DNA from: Linum tenue
Taxonomy: Eukaryota > Streptophyta > Magnoliopsida > Malpighiales > Linaceae
NCBI GenBank assembly: GCA_946122785.1
Contig: CAMGYJ010000010.1
Coordinates: 15,537,467 to 15,601,466, forward strand
Length of the DNA stretch: 64,000 bases
Reading direction: 5' to 3'
Within the stretch, counting starts at the first letter, position 1; every line of letters starts with the position of its first letter. The position numbers and the translations under genes are program-made. Under the pieces are notes generated by a model, which saw only the letters and a program-made list of their open reading frames with translations, was not told where the DNA came from and ran no database searches. Below, in pieces: positions 1 through 8,509 of the stretch.

Positions 1-154
1 TGCTTGTTAGATAACAACCTAAGCGATTGAAGTAGGGGTACATGGATCGGTCCGGGTTGACAATTAAAATACTTGCTCTATACTGCACCCAACTAGAGTT
101 TAAAAACTTGGGCTCTAGTTGGGGTTTTATTGTGGTGTAGTTTCGAGCGAGTCA
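1..154 (+). repeat. 3' end of the 5' LTR of Ath1 (cut by window edge)
   Basis: This stretch lies directly before a tRNA-Asp primer binding site and ends in GAGTCA, as do the other Athila-like LTRs here. Its text (gctagataac-like start, 'agtaggggtacatgga', 'gggttttattgtgg') closely matches the ends of the Ath4 LTR near 33300-33445 and the solo LTR near 47940-48077. The rest of the LTR lies outside the window. Confidence 0.85.
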
Positions 155-160
155 AGTTTT

Positions 161-178
161 TGGCGCCGTTGCCGGGGA
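161..178 (+). promoter_or_regulatory. Primer binding site (tRNA-Asp) of Ath1
   Basis: TGGCGCCGTTGCCGGGGA is complementary to the 3' end of plant tRNA-Asp including CCA, the usual primer of Athila/Tat Ty3 retrotransposons. It starts six bases after the LTR end and is unmutated. It would prime minus-strand DNA synthesis. Confidence 0.9.
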
Positions 179-354
179 ACCGCGGTCCATTATTTTGAAA
201 AGGTCGCTTAGTGTTACTCTAGCATTTTCTATCTTGCGTTTTGTTCGTGTTTTATGTTTCGTGTTGTGTTTTGTTTACCCACCCTTCGTCATGAAGGGTG
301 GTTTGTGTTTGTTTGATTTTCATTTTGTGTTTTTGTTTATGTAGGTTATGAATC

Positions 355-485
355 ATGGATCCCAATGGCTTCTACAATAGGTGGGGGTATCCACAACCAC
401 CCGAATGGGGGTACCCCGTAGCTTCATGGAGTGAACAAGAAGGGGGAAGCCAAGGATCAGGGTTCTATTACCAACCCCCCCCCCC
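355..485 (+). pseudogene. N-terminal piece of the Ath1 acidic ORF
   Basis: The ATG opens a frame beginning MDPNGFYNRWGYPQPPEWGY, close to MNPYGFYDQWGYQPSPGWYY at the start of the Ath5 ORF (39025). Tyr, Trp and Pro are enriched. The frame runs into a C-tract at 475-485, where Ath2 inserted, so the last codons of the open frame come from the Ath2 LTR. The continuation is at 9481-10744. I do not recognise the family; it is neither gag nor env-like. Confidence 0.7.
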
Positions 486-1395
486 TGATAGACCGTCATT
501 TACACATGTTTTTACCCTCATACTTACACCGTTTGAGGTGTTGATTCTCGTGTTTTAGGCCGATTTCACGCTAGGTTGTGCTTGTTTGTGTTATTTCAGG
601 TCCTAGTACGTGAATGAAGGCTTAGGAGCGAGTCTGGGGTCGATTGGACGCAGAACGGACGAAGGGCGAGCTGTTTGGGGAGTGCACGGGCAGACCAGGA
701 GGCTGCACGGCCGTGCACTTGAGCCATTTGGCCGTGCACCTCATGTTGAGGCCATGCACGGGCAGGCTTGAAGCTTGCACGGCCGTGCGCCTGGCCGTGC
801 AAGGTGGATGAAGGCCGAATAATTGATACGGTGCGTTTTGAGGGTGCACGGCCAGAATGGTGTTGTGCACGGCCGTGCACCTGGCCGTGCAACTCGGGAA
901 AGTCGGTTTTAAAGCCTAATTCGAGCCAAAAGTGAGAGAATCGTGTTTTCAGAGCAAAAACAGAGCCCTAGAGAGAGAAAGTGCGAAGAACACATCCTAG
1001 AAGCTGTCCTGGAGCTGGATTTCATCGAATCGAGCCTGGAGATCGTCATAGGAGTGGAAATCATCGTCCCGGAGCAGATTATCCTCATCGTTATGAGTAT
1101 GACTAATCCGATTCTTGTTTTCTCTTCTCTCTCTATGGAGTAGAACCTTTCTCTCACTTGGGTATGAAGAACCCTAGTTCCTTGTGTTAGGGAATTGCAA
1201 CTGAACCTAACCAAGGGGCTAGGGGGACTCAATCCCGAGTGACTCTTGCCTGCTTTAGAAACCGAACAATTTACTGCTTTCTTGTTGCTTTTACTTTTCA
1301 CAACAATCACTCGACTTAGTTTGCTAGATAATAGAGAATCACGGAGTAAGCAGTAGATCTAGACCCCGGGTTGATAATTACACTTGCCTATACAA
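486..1395 (+). repeat. Ath2 5' LTR, truncated at its 3' end
   Basis: It matches 8510-9419 with changes near 625, 750 and 1381. After TTGCCTATAC the two copies part: the 3' copy continues for about 55 bases to an LTR end, while this copy runs straight into gag codons. Three perfect GCACGGCCGTGC palindromes lie at 705, 777 and 867, with further half-sites, upstream of the presumed transcription start. Confidence 0.9.
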
Positions 1396-1420
1396 CAATG
1401 TGATCCCCGGGGAGCAGACC

Positions 1421-3934
1421 ATGGGATCCTACTGGACCGCTAGGGCTGCGGACATGAGGTCACCTATTCAACACCCTCAGGTCCCAGCCAACAACTTTGA
1501 GGTGAGCACCTCCGTGATCACCATGCTGCGCGGTTCAGTAGTGTTCCGTGGTAAGGAGGGAGAGTGCCCTCGATCACATCTCAGGCGATTCCACGAGCTC
1601 ATCGATGGAATCAAGATCAACGGGGTCCCAGCAGATGCCATCCAGCTGCGGTACTTCCCTTTCACTCTGGAGGGGCAGGCCAAGGAGTGGCTAGACACTC
1701 GACCTCCGGGCTCCATCACCACGTTCGCCAACCTGGCGGACAAGTTCCTCACCCGCTACCATCCTCCATCCAAGACTGCTGATCTCCAGAAGCAGATTAC
1801 ACACTTTTCTCAGGATGAGGATGAGACCATCAGGGATGCATGGGAGAGGTACAACAGTCTTTTCCTCAGGTGTCCCAATCATGGTTTCAACGATGCGTTC
1901 AAGGTGGGCACCTTCTATCACGCCCTCTTCCCGGAGGACAAGCAGCTGATCGATTCGGTTTGTGGCGGGAACATGCTGACCAAAACCCCGCCACAGCTGA
2001 ATCAACTCTTTGAAGAGATGGCGGAGAATGGTTATGATTGGGGCACTGCCAGGAGATCGAGGAGAGCACCAGGCCGGGGTGTGCATGCTGTGGGCACCCA
2101 ATCATCTGATTTGGTGCAGGTAGTATCGAAGCTGGTCTCAGCTATCGATCGTTCCGGGATGATTCCAGGGACCGGACAGCAGCAGGCGATGCTCTGCCAG
2201 TGGTGCGAGAGCACCCATCATATGGTGGAAGACTGCCAGGCGATGAAGGAATCGACCACACCCCAGGAGCAGGTGAACTTCATCTACAATGTCAGGCGCA
2301 ATGACCCCTACAGCAACACGTACAATGAGGGGTGGCGCCAGCATCCTAACTTCTCCTGGGCTGGGCCAAATCCCAGACCACCAGCTCCACAGGGACCACC
2401 GGGCTTCCAGAGGCCACCATATCAGCCCAGACAGGGGCAATTCCAGCAACCAGGTGCAGCCCCTGCTGCCCCAGTGCAGAATGATCAGATGGCTGAACTG
2501 CGGGACTTGGTGGGTTCTCTCGCCAGTGTTAGTGCTCAGAAATTCAACACCTTTGAGCAGTTCATGGAGAAGGCCTCAGGTCAACTCCTGGCCCTGGAAG
2601 CTGGTCAGAGGAATACACAGGCTGTTTTGCAGGATATCCAGACCCAGCTGGGGAGCGTGGCCCAGTCAGTGGCTAAAAGGGCTCCTGGTACTCTACCAGC
2701 GCAGACCATTCCTCACCCGCCGAGCCCGAATGAGCGCTGCAATGCCATCATGACCAGGAGTGGCAAGATGACTGTTGATCCCCCTGCTCGGGAACCGGAG
2801 AGAGAAAGCCCTGTTGCAGCATCTCCAGCGGTTGAACAGGAAGTAGAGAAGGAGGTTGAGGTGCCTGCACCTAAACCGCAACCAGTAGTGAAGGAGTATG
2901 TCCCTAAACTCCCTTTCCCTACTCGGTTGCACAGAGACAGGCTGGAGACAGAGTTCGTGAACTTCATGGCCATGCTTAAGAAGCTGAATGTCCAAGTGCC
3001 CTTCCTGGAGGCACTAGCGCAAATGCCAAGGTATGCGAAGTTTCTGAAAGAGCTTCTCTCAAAGAAGCAGAAGCTGAGTGAGCTGGCCACTGTGGAGCTC
3101 AGCGAGGAGTGCTCGGCTATTCTGCAGAACAAGCTTCCGCAGAAGAAAAAGGACCCAGGTAGTTTCACTATCCCGTGCTCTATTGGTAAATTGCATGTAG
3201 AGAAGTCCTTGGCGGATTTAGGTGCTAGTATCAATGTTATTCCATACAAATTGTTCATGAAACTAGGCCTAGGTGAACCCCGTGCTACTAGGATGACCCT
3301 TCAGTTAGCTGACAGATCGGTAGTGCATCCTAGGGGTATAGTGGAAGACCTTCTGGTTAAGGTTGGCAAATTCACATATCCTGTGGATTTTGTTATCCTG
3401 GACATCAGTGAGGACACAGAAGTGACTCTTATACTGGGAAGGCCTTTCCTGGCCACCGCCAAGGCTCTCATAGATGTGCATGATGGGACCTTAGTTCTGA
3501 GGGATGGCGAGGAGCGAATAACATTTTCTGTTGCTAACACTATACCTGCTTCGTTACCTCTGCATGCTGTATCTCACCAGGAGCACGAGTCTGTCGTGTA
3601 TCCTTCTGTGCTGCCTATTTTGCAGGAACCGCCTCCCACACCTTCGCCGCCACTCCGGACCACCCCGTCATCCAAAGAACAGATCAAGGAGGAGTGGCGG
3701 CCGAAACTGCAGGCAGCTAAGCCTGCTCGAAGGAAAGCCGGAGACCACTATGAGCTGGTCCCGCCCCCACCTTGGCCATCCGAGTATTCACTCGCTTGCA
3801 TCCTACCGGATGGCCAAGTCGAGCTGGCAAATGCTGGTGGCCACATTCGTCGCGTCCATGGCCACCATTTGAAGCTGTACCTCAAGAGCGATGTGGATCC
3901 GCTCTTGAAGGCACCTGATCCTACACTTCCCTGA
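1421..3934 (+). CDS. gag: Gag-protease polyprotein of Ath2, with short pol-tail-like C-terminus
   Basis: An intact frame of 837 residues from the ATG at 1421. Residues about 25-215 are an Athila-type Gag core (retrotrans_gag), which assembles the particle. A zinc knuckle CQWCESTHHMVEDC (CX2CX4HX4C, residues 259-272) would bind the RNA. After a Pro/Gln-rich linker comes a retropepsin domain with the active site DLGAS (Asp599) and ILGRPFLATAKALIDV downstream. Autonomous Athila elements continue into RT, RNase H and integrase; here the frame ends after about 130 more residues containing GHIRRVHGHHLKLYL, which resembles the usual end of the integrase region. This suggests an in-frame deletion of pol, which is inference. 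The N-terminus may be slightly short because the LTR joins gag abruptly at about 1396. The missing PBS means this copy cannot prime reverse transcription itself, but it could still express Gag. Confidence 0.9.
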   Translation: MGSYWTARAADMRSPIQHPQVPANNFEVSTSVITMLRGSVVFRGKEGECPRSHLRRFHELIDGIKINGVPADAIQLRYFPFTLEGQAKEWLDTRPPGSITTFANLADKFLTRYHPPSKTADLQKQITHFSQDEDETIRDAWERYNSLFLRCPNHGFNDAFKVGTFYHALFPEDKQLIDSVCGGNMLTKTPPQLNQLFEEMAENGYDWGTARRSRRAPGRGVHAVGTQSSDLVQVVSKLVSAIDRSGMIPGTGQQQAMLCQWCESTHHMVEDCQAMKESTTPQEQVNFIYNVRRNDPYSNTYNEGWRQHPNFSWAGPNPRPPAPQGPPGFQRPPYQPRQGQFQQPGAAPAAPVQNDQMAELRDLVGSLASVSAQKFNTFEQFMEKASGQLLALEAGQRNTQAVLQDIQTQLGSVAQSVAKRAPGTLPAQTIPHPPSPNERCNAIMTRSGKMTVDPPAREPERESPVAASPAVEQEVEKEVEVPAPKPQPVVKEYVPKLPFPTRLHRDRLETEFVNFMAMLKKLNVQVPFLEALAQMPRYAKFLKELLSKKQKLSELATVELSEECSAILQNKLPQKKKDPGSFTIPCSIGKLHVEKSLADLGASINVIPYKLFMKLGLGEPRATRMTLQLADRSVVHPRGIVEDLLVKVGKFTYPVDFVILDISEDTEVTLILGRPFLATAKALIDVHDGTLVLRDGEERITFSVANTIPASLPLHAVSHQEHESVVYPSVLPILQEPPPTPSPPLRTTPSSKEQIKEEWRPKLQAAKPARRKAGDHYELVPPPPWPSEYSLACILPDGQVELANAGGHIRRVHGHHLKLYLKSDVDPLLKAPDPTLP

Positions 3935-3978
3935 GCATCCATACTGGCGTCCAGCTAAAAGACGGTAAAGAAGCGCTT

Positions 3979-3996
3979 GTGGGGAGGCAACCCCAC
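3979..3996 (+). other. Stem-loop just downstream of the gag ORF (Ath2 copy)
   Basis: GTGGGG-AGGCAA-CCCCAC forms a perfect 6-bp stem with a 6-base loop, preceded by AAAGAAGCGCTT. The same module follows the first ORF of Ath1, Ath4 and Ath5. In Ath4 the stem is GTTGGG/CCCAAC, so the third pair changes from T-A to G-C with pairing kept. The role is unknown; it lies between the gag stop and the env-position unit. Confidence 0.75.
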
Positions 3997-4140
3997 CGAG
4001 GTTTGCATTTTCTTACTCTTTTTCCTTTGATTTTGTGTGTTTTTGAGTCTTGAGACGTTGATCCGGAGTTACGTGTCGTTTTTGAGTGAAAACAGGTTGA
4101 TTTCGGGACCCCAGCAAGGTGCACGGCCAGAAAATCAACT

Positions 4141-4458
4141 TGCACGGCCGTGCGCCTAGCCTGGCCTGGCCGTGCGAGCTCTCGGCCAGGAGTGCACGGC
4201 CAAAAGCGCGTTGTGCACGGCCGTGCAGCACCCTCGGCCAGGCCGTGCAGCCTTGCACGGGCAACTTGAAGCCTCGCACGGCCGTGCGGATACCACCCCT
4301 TGGCCGTGCGAGCTCTCGGCGTTAGTTGCACGGCCAAAAGTGCCTTGTGCACGGCCGTGCAAAACCCTCGGCCAGGCCGTGTCGGCCTGCACGGGCAAAA
4401 AGCCAAGGTGCACGGCCGTGCGCCTCTGCCCGTGCAGCCGAGGCACGGGCTATATAAA
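4141..4458 (+). promoter_or_regulatory. Internal palindrome array with TATA box upstream of the env-position ORF
   Basis: GCACGGCCGTGC palindromes start at 4142, 4215, 4276, 4349 and 4410, with alternating 73 and 61 spacing. This is a 134-bp tandem repeat of two units plus part of a third. The same palindromes occur in the LTR of this element. Immediately after the array is TATATAAA at 4451-4458. A U3-like array followed by a TATA box suggests an internal promoter for the downstream ORF. The repeat and TATA box are seen; promoter activity is inferred. Confidence 0.6.
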
Positions 4459-4791
4459 TGGCCGTGCACGGCCATTGTGGTCAGAAAACCAAATTTCTTC
4501 GCCGGAAACCTCTCCCCTCGCCGGAAAACCGCGCCAAACCCACCTTTTTCGACTTTTCCGGCCACTTTGGGTACTTTTTTCACCAAACCAACACCAAACC
4601 CACTACTTCTACACCCAAAGCGGCCTATCCCCCGAGTTTGAGCGTGTTTGGCCGACATTTGTGTCGCCGGAGGCGATTTCCGGCGAGAATCCGGCGAGGC
4701 TCCGACAAGCATTTCCGGCCATATTTTCGGCCTTTCGTCGACTCCGTTGTATTCCCCTCATCATCCCCTACACCTCTACTTGAGTCTACAG

Positions 4792-5286
4792 GTTTGATTT
4801 TGTCCCTAACTATGTTAATTGTGGAGAATTGAGTGTGTAGGGTGTATGTTAGAGAATCTTATTGAATCCTGTGATTTGTGTGAAATTGATTGAGGGGAAT
4901 GCATGGGATGTGATTGAATTATGTTGGGCAATGTCCCATTTGCTTGTTTGAGCCCTTGTGTGCGAGAATTTGGCCAATTTCATGCTTCACTTAATAGTGC
5001 ACACAAGGTGTTCGATGAAATGCCTGTTTTCCATGCCATGTTGTGGCCACCGGTTGGGGCCCTTAATGATGTAGTTTGTGGGTGTATTTGCTATGGATGT
5101 GAACCTTGAGTTGCCTACTTTCTTGTGAATGTGCACCCCCACCCAGATTATGCTTGATTTATCGAGTTTTTGACCCCCGAACTATGGATGAAACCATGGT
5201 TCGGCTGCTTTCTGTTCTTAAGTGTGGGGGTGGGCTTGACCTTTTCTTTGGCTCTTTTGGTTCCACTTTGGGTTGTTGTTTTGCAG
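4792..5286 (+). other. Candidate intron in the leader of the env-position ORF
   Basis: A donor-like ACAG|GTTTGA at 4791/4792 and a pyrimidine-rich acceptor TTGTTTTGCAG|G ending at 5286 flank a T-rich stretch of 495 bases. The first ATG after the acceptor (5291) is the start of the env-position ORF. In Ath4 the homologous ATG at 36903 also follows an acceptor-like TTTGTAG|G. The PPT-like AAGTGTGGGGG (from about 5220) is inside this interval. Confidence 0.45.
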
Positions 5287-5290
5287 GGCA

Positions 5291-6634
5291 ATGGTACAAC
5301 CGAACTTCCAGCACCCGTTCATCCGGGATCTCAGGAGGGGCTCCACCGGAGAGCGCTTCAAGAAAGTCGTGGAAACCCCGTTTGGCGCCCACCATTGCTG
5401 GTCCAAACGGGAGTTTCGGGAACTGCACTGCTACGAGCAGCTTTCTGCCGTGGTCGCCAACACCGCATGGCGCCGTCTGCTCCAGATCTGCGAGACGGTC
5501 TACTACGAGCCGGTGTGGGAGTTCTACACCACTTTCAAGCACAACTCCACGACCAGATACCATGACAGTACAGCCGTCCAATTCAGGCTGGGTGGTGTTC
5601 CCAGGTCCTTGAGCTACCACGAGCTGGCCGAGGCTCTCGACCTCGACCTCGATGACAGTCGGGACTACGTCACCGAGGCTACTGAGCCACTGGAGGTGGA
5701 CTTCAAGAGGCTGTACACCAGCCTGGCTCAGCCTGGCCAGACGCGTCCTTTCAAGTCTGGAAGGACGAAGGCATCTACCCTGCGGATCGAGTACCGACTT
5801 CTCCACCACCTGCTGGCAAAGTCTTACACTCCTGCATATGACAGCGCCGGCCACATCACGAAGAGGCCCCTGTACTTCCTCGATTCGATCCGCCAGCGCC
5901 GCCATCCTCTCCACCTGGGTTCGGTGGTGGCCAAGACATTCGAGAAGACGGCCACAGAGCTGAAGAGCCTCCACTGCGCCCCCCTCATCACCCGCCTGGT
6001 TACCTTCTTCGGCCTCTCACTGCAGGGGTGCACCAAGGAGGGGGAGACCCCCATCTTTGGCAACGCCACGATCGGGAAGATGCTGCTGTTGCGGGAGAGG
6101 AACGGTGTTCAGTGGGTCGAGGGATTTCCGGAGCCCCCTATCCCCGCGGAGCCCGAGGAGGAGGCTGACGAGGAGGTGGACCCCGATGAGGTGGATGCTG
6201 CTGTGGATGCTGCTGCGGATGCTGCTGATGATCCCCCACAGACTGACTTCCATTTTGGGGGTGGCAGCTCCACTTTCCCGGGCTAGGACTACTTCACCCA
6301 GCAGTTCGAGCAGCTGAGGATCCAGAACCAGCTGCTCCTTGACCAGCAGATGCAGTTCCAGCAGTAGTACGCGGCAGATCAGGCCGAGTACCGGCACAGG
6401 CTGGACACGATCCAGGCTCAGCAGGACGTGACTCTCGCCCATATCGAGCGGGAGAAGCGCCGCTCCCGGCGCATGCAGGAGGTTCAGCAGCACCTGCTTC
6501 AGCTGGTTCCGGGCGATCCACCTGTCTGGAGGACTCCCTGGGATGACTCCCCTCCACATGACGGTGCGGCTGGCGCTGCTGATGATGATGCGTTCATGAA
6601 CGACATCGATCTCGACGATCTTGGCGACGAGTAG
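5291..6634 (+). pseudogene. Env-position (Athila ORF-1-like) protein, broken by two in-frame TAG codons
   Basis: From the ATG at 5291 the frame codes 331 residues to a TAG at 6284-6286, then continues in the same frame through a second TAG at 6365-6367 to a natural end at 6634. The N-terminal ~230 residues contain the pattern FYTTF...VQFRLGGVP..LSYHELAEAL, shared with the Ath4 ORF near 37100 and reminiscent of the ATHILA ORF-1 / putative plant transposon protein family found between pol and the 3' LTR. The C-terminal part is acidic (a D/A/E-rich run), then Gln-rich and predicted coiled coil. I see no signal peptide or clear membrane segment, so 'env-like' refers to position only. Both stops are CAG-to-TAG type changes at CHG sites. 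Family assignment is from memory of the pattern. Confidence 0.7.
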
Positions 6635-8468
6635 GCTGTACTCGTTGCCCGTCTCAGTGTGTTTGTTTTTGTTTGTTTTTGTTTGACTTTTGAGTGTTTG
6701 CTCCATGTGTGCGGAGCTTGAACTTTTTGTCGTTTGTTTTTTGTTTTTGGTTTTTCCTTTGTGGTTTGATGTAGCCGTCTGGGCTAACAATTATCCCTAA
6801 CGCCAGTGTGCTAGTGTTTCTGATGTTCGATTTGTGCAGTATTGACCACTTCCCCGTTCGCTTCTCGCTGACTGGTCCACTTCCAGTCCCCTAGCAGCGT
6901 TCTTACCCGGTAACATCGTTCCCCTTATCTTTCCCTCTACTCCATTGAGGGCAATGTCGTGCTTAAGTGTGGGGGGATGTTTTGTATCGGTTGGAGTATT
7001 TTTGATGGTGCTTGGAGCCTAGTCCACTGTCCGAATCTTACGATTTGAGGGCTCCAAGTACTGCTGTTTGATCATATTGGCACTGTGTTTTGATGGATGA
7101 ATTGATTGGTTTTCGGATTAATGCATGACAACCTGTTTGCGACTAGGACAACCTATGATGAGGACTGAGATGTGCAGTAGAACGATGTAGGGGTTCAGTT
7201 TTTCAACTGTTTGCTTGCCAACTGTGACTTGATCTGACTTGATCTGATTACTTGTTCTTGACAGTCGTTTATGCATCTAGTTCAAGGTATCAGAATGTGA
7301 GATAGAGCATATAGGTAGTCATGTGAGATTTGAGCCTGCTCGTTTCTTTCTTGTGCGATAGATCCCTCTTCCATGATGTGTAGCATTCACGTTGTCATTA
7401 GCTAAAATGATGGGGGCATAGGATTAGCCCACGCCCAAAAACTGACTGTCCTGATGTGTCATATCCCCTAGTCAGCCCCTTTGAGCCGTGTGTTATCCTT
7501 TCTTTTGGTCTATAATGGAAAAAATCACCCTTGTTGCATCTTTTAGAAGGTTCCACGGAGTGGTTTTTATATATTCTCTGCTGTTTCTGCTAAAGTCTAT
7601 GTGAGTGTTGGAGGTAGTACTTAAAAGTTGGGCAGGTGTTTGAAATTTATGCAGAAGTGGTGGCTCTCTTAAGAAATGAAAAGAAAAATAAAAGAAAAAC
7701 AAAGAAAAAATTGAAAGCAAAAGAGAGCCACTGCCAAAAATCTGAATAATGCCCAGTAAGCAGTGTTTCTTAGCAGTCTGGCTTGGAAATGCTGATGTTT
7801 ATGCCTCCTTCGCTCTTGTGCTCTTAAGATATTGAGTAATGCAGAATAGCAGAAAGAAAATACCGGGTTGTTTGACTGTGATTGTGTGTTTGGGAAATGT
7901 GGAACCTTTTGCTATGAATTCTTCCACCACCTAAAAGGCCTTTTCCCCATGTCCAAGACCCTAGCCAGTCATTTGAACCTGTGTCTAAGACCTCCTGATT
8001 AGTTAGTGGTGACACCCCATATGTGAACTCTAGCATTTAGAGGCTGCCATCATGGTGAAGAGATGATAGGTATTGAGAGAAATAGCATGCGCATCTTTCG
8101 CATCAAATTGTCCTGACCCCACTGGTCGAGAGTGAGTGATTCATTTTCATTTTCTATATGCTCTTGTACCCCGGTGAGGACCTAGATTGCTCGGTCTCTA
8201 TTCTGATGTCTTGAGTTGGATGCATGAGTTGACTGTTTTGAGTAAGTGGTTGAATCAAGTCTAGGTTGGCCAGTGAACAGAAGGGGGACTCTTCCTTTAC
8301 TCGATTTGCTGCACTCGAATGTCCTCTGTGGTGGTTGTCCAGGTTGTTAGTGAGGTTGTGCATGTATTGATGTTTGAGAACCAGTGTGATTCACGTGTTG
8401 TGTGCCTTTATGACTTGTCCCCAATGTTGGTTGATTGAAATATGTAAGCTTACTTAGTGTCTGACTTG
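6635..8468 (+). other. Long 3' noncoding region of Ath2
   Basis: No coding sequence is evident. It contains CTTAAGTGTGGGGGG at about 6962-6976, and blocks conserved in order with Ath1 (10980-12780), Ath4 (43690-45450) and, at the end, Ath6 (61060-61650). The most conserved block, 7923-8035, includes AAAAGGCCTTTT and text on 'GTCTAAGACCTCC'. A purine-rich tract lies at 7670-7735. Confidence 0.75.
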
Positions 8469-8509
8469 GTTTGCTTGGGGACAAGCAAACGGTTAAGTGT
8501 GGGAGAGTT
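8469..8509 (+). promoter_or_regulatory. GGGA-capped hairpin and polypurine tract of Ath2
   Basis: GTTTGCTTG, loop GGGA, CAAGCAAAC is a perfect 9-bp stem at 8469-8490. It is followed by AAGTGTGGGAGAGT, the PPT-like tract, directly before the LTR TG at 8510. The PPT primes plus-strand DNA synthesis. The same hairpin precedes the 3' LTR of Ath4, Ath5 and Ath6, and a shortened form precedes that of Ath3. Confidence 0.8.

Noticed and set aside
596..892. Minus-strand open frames rich in HGR/CTAV repeats in the Ath2 LTR (also 8595-8916 and 4156-4446)
   Set aside because: They arise from the GCACGGCCGTGC palindrome array, which lacks stops in several frames on both strands; no coding evidence.
5159..6790. 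Long minus-strand frames opposite the env-position ORF
   Set aside because: Antisense shadows of the GC-rich plus-strand ORF, which has homology to the Ath4 ORF; the minus frames have none.
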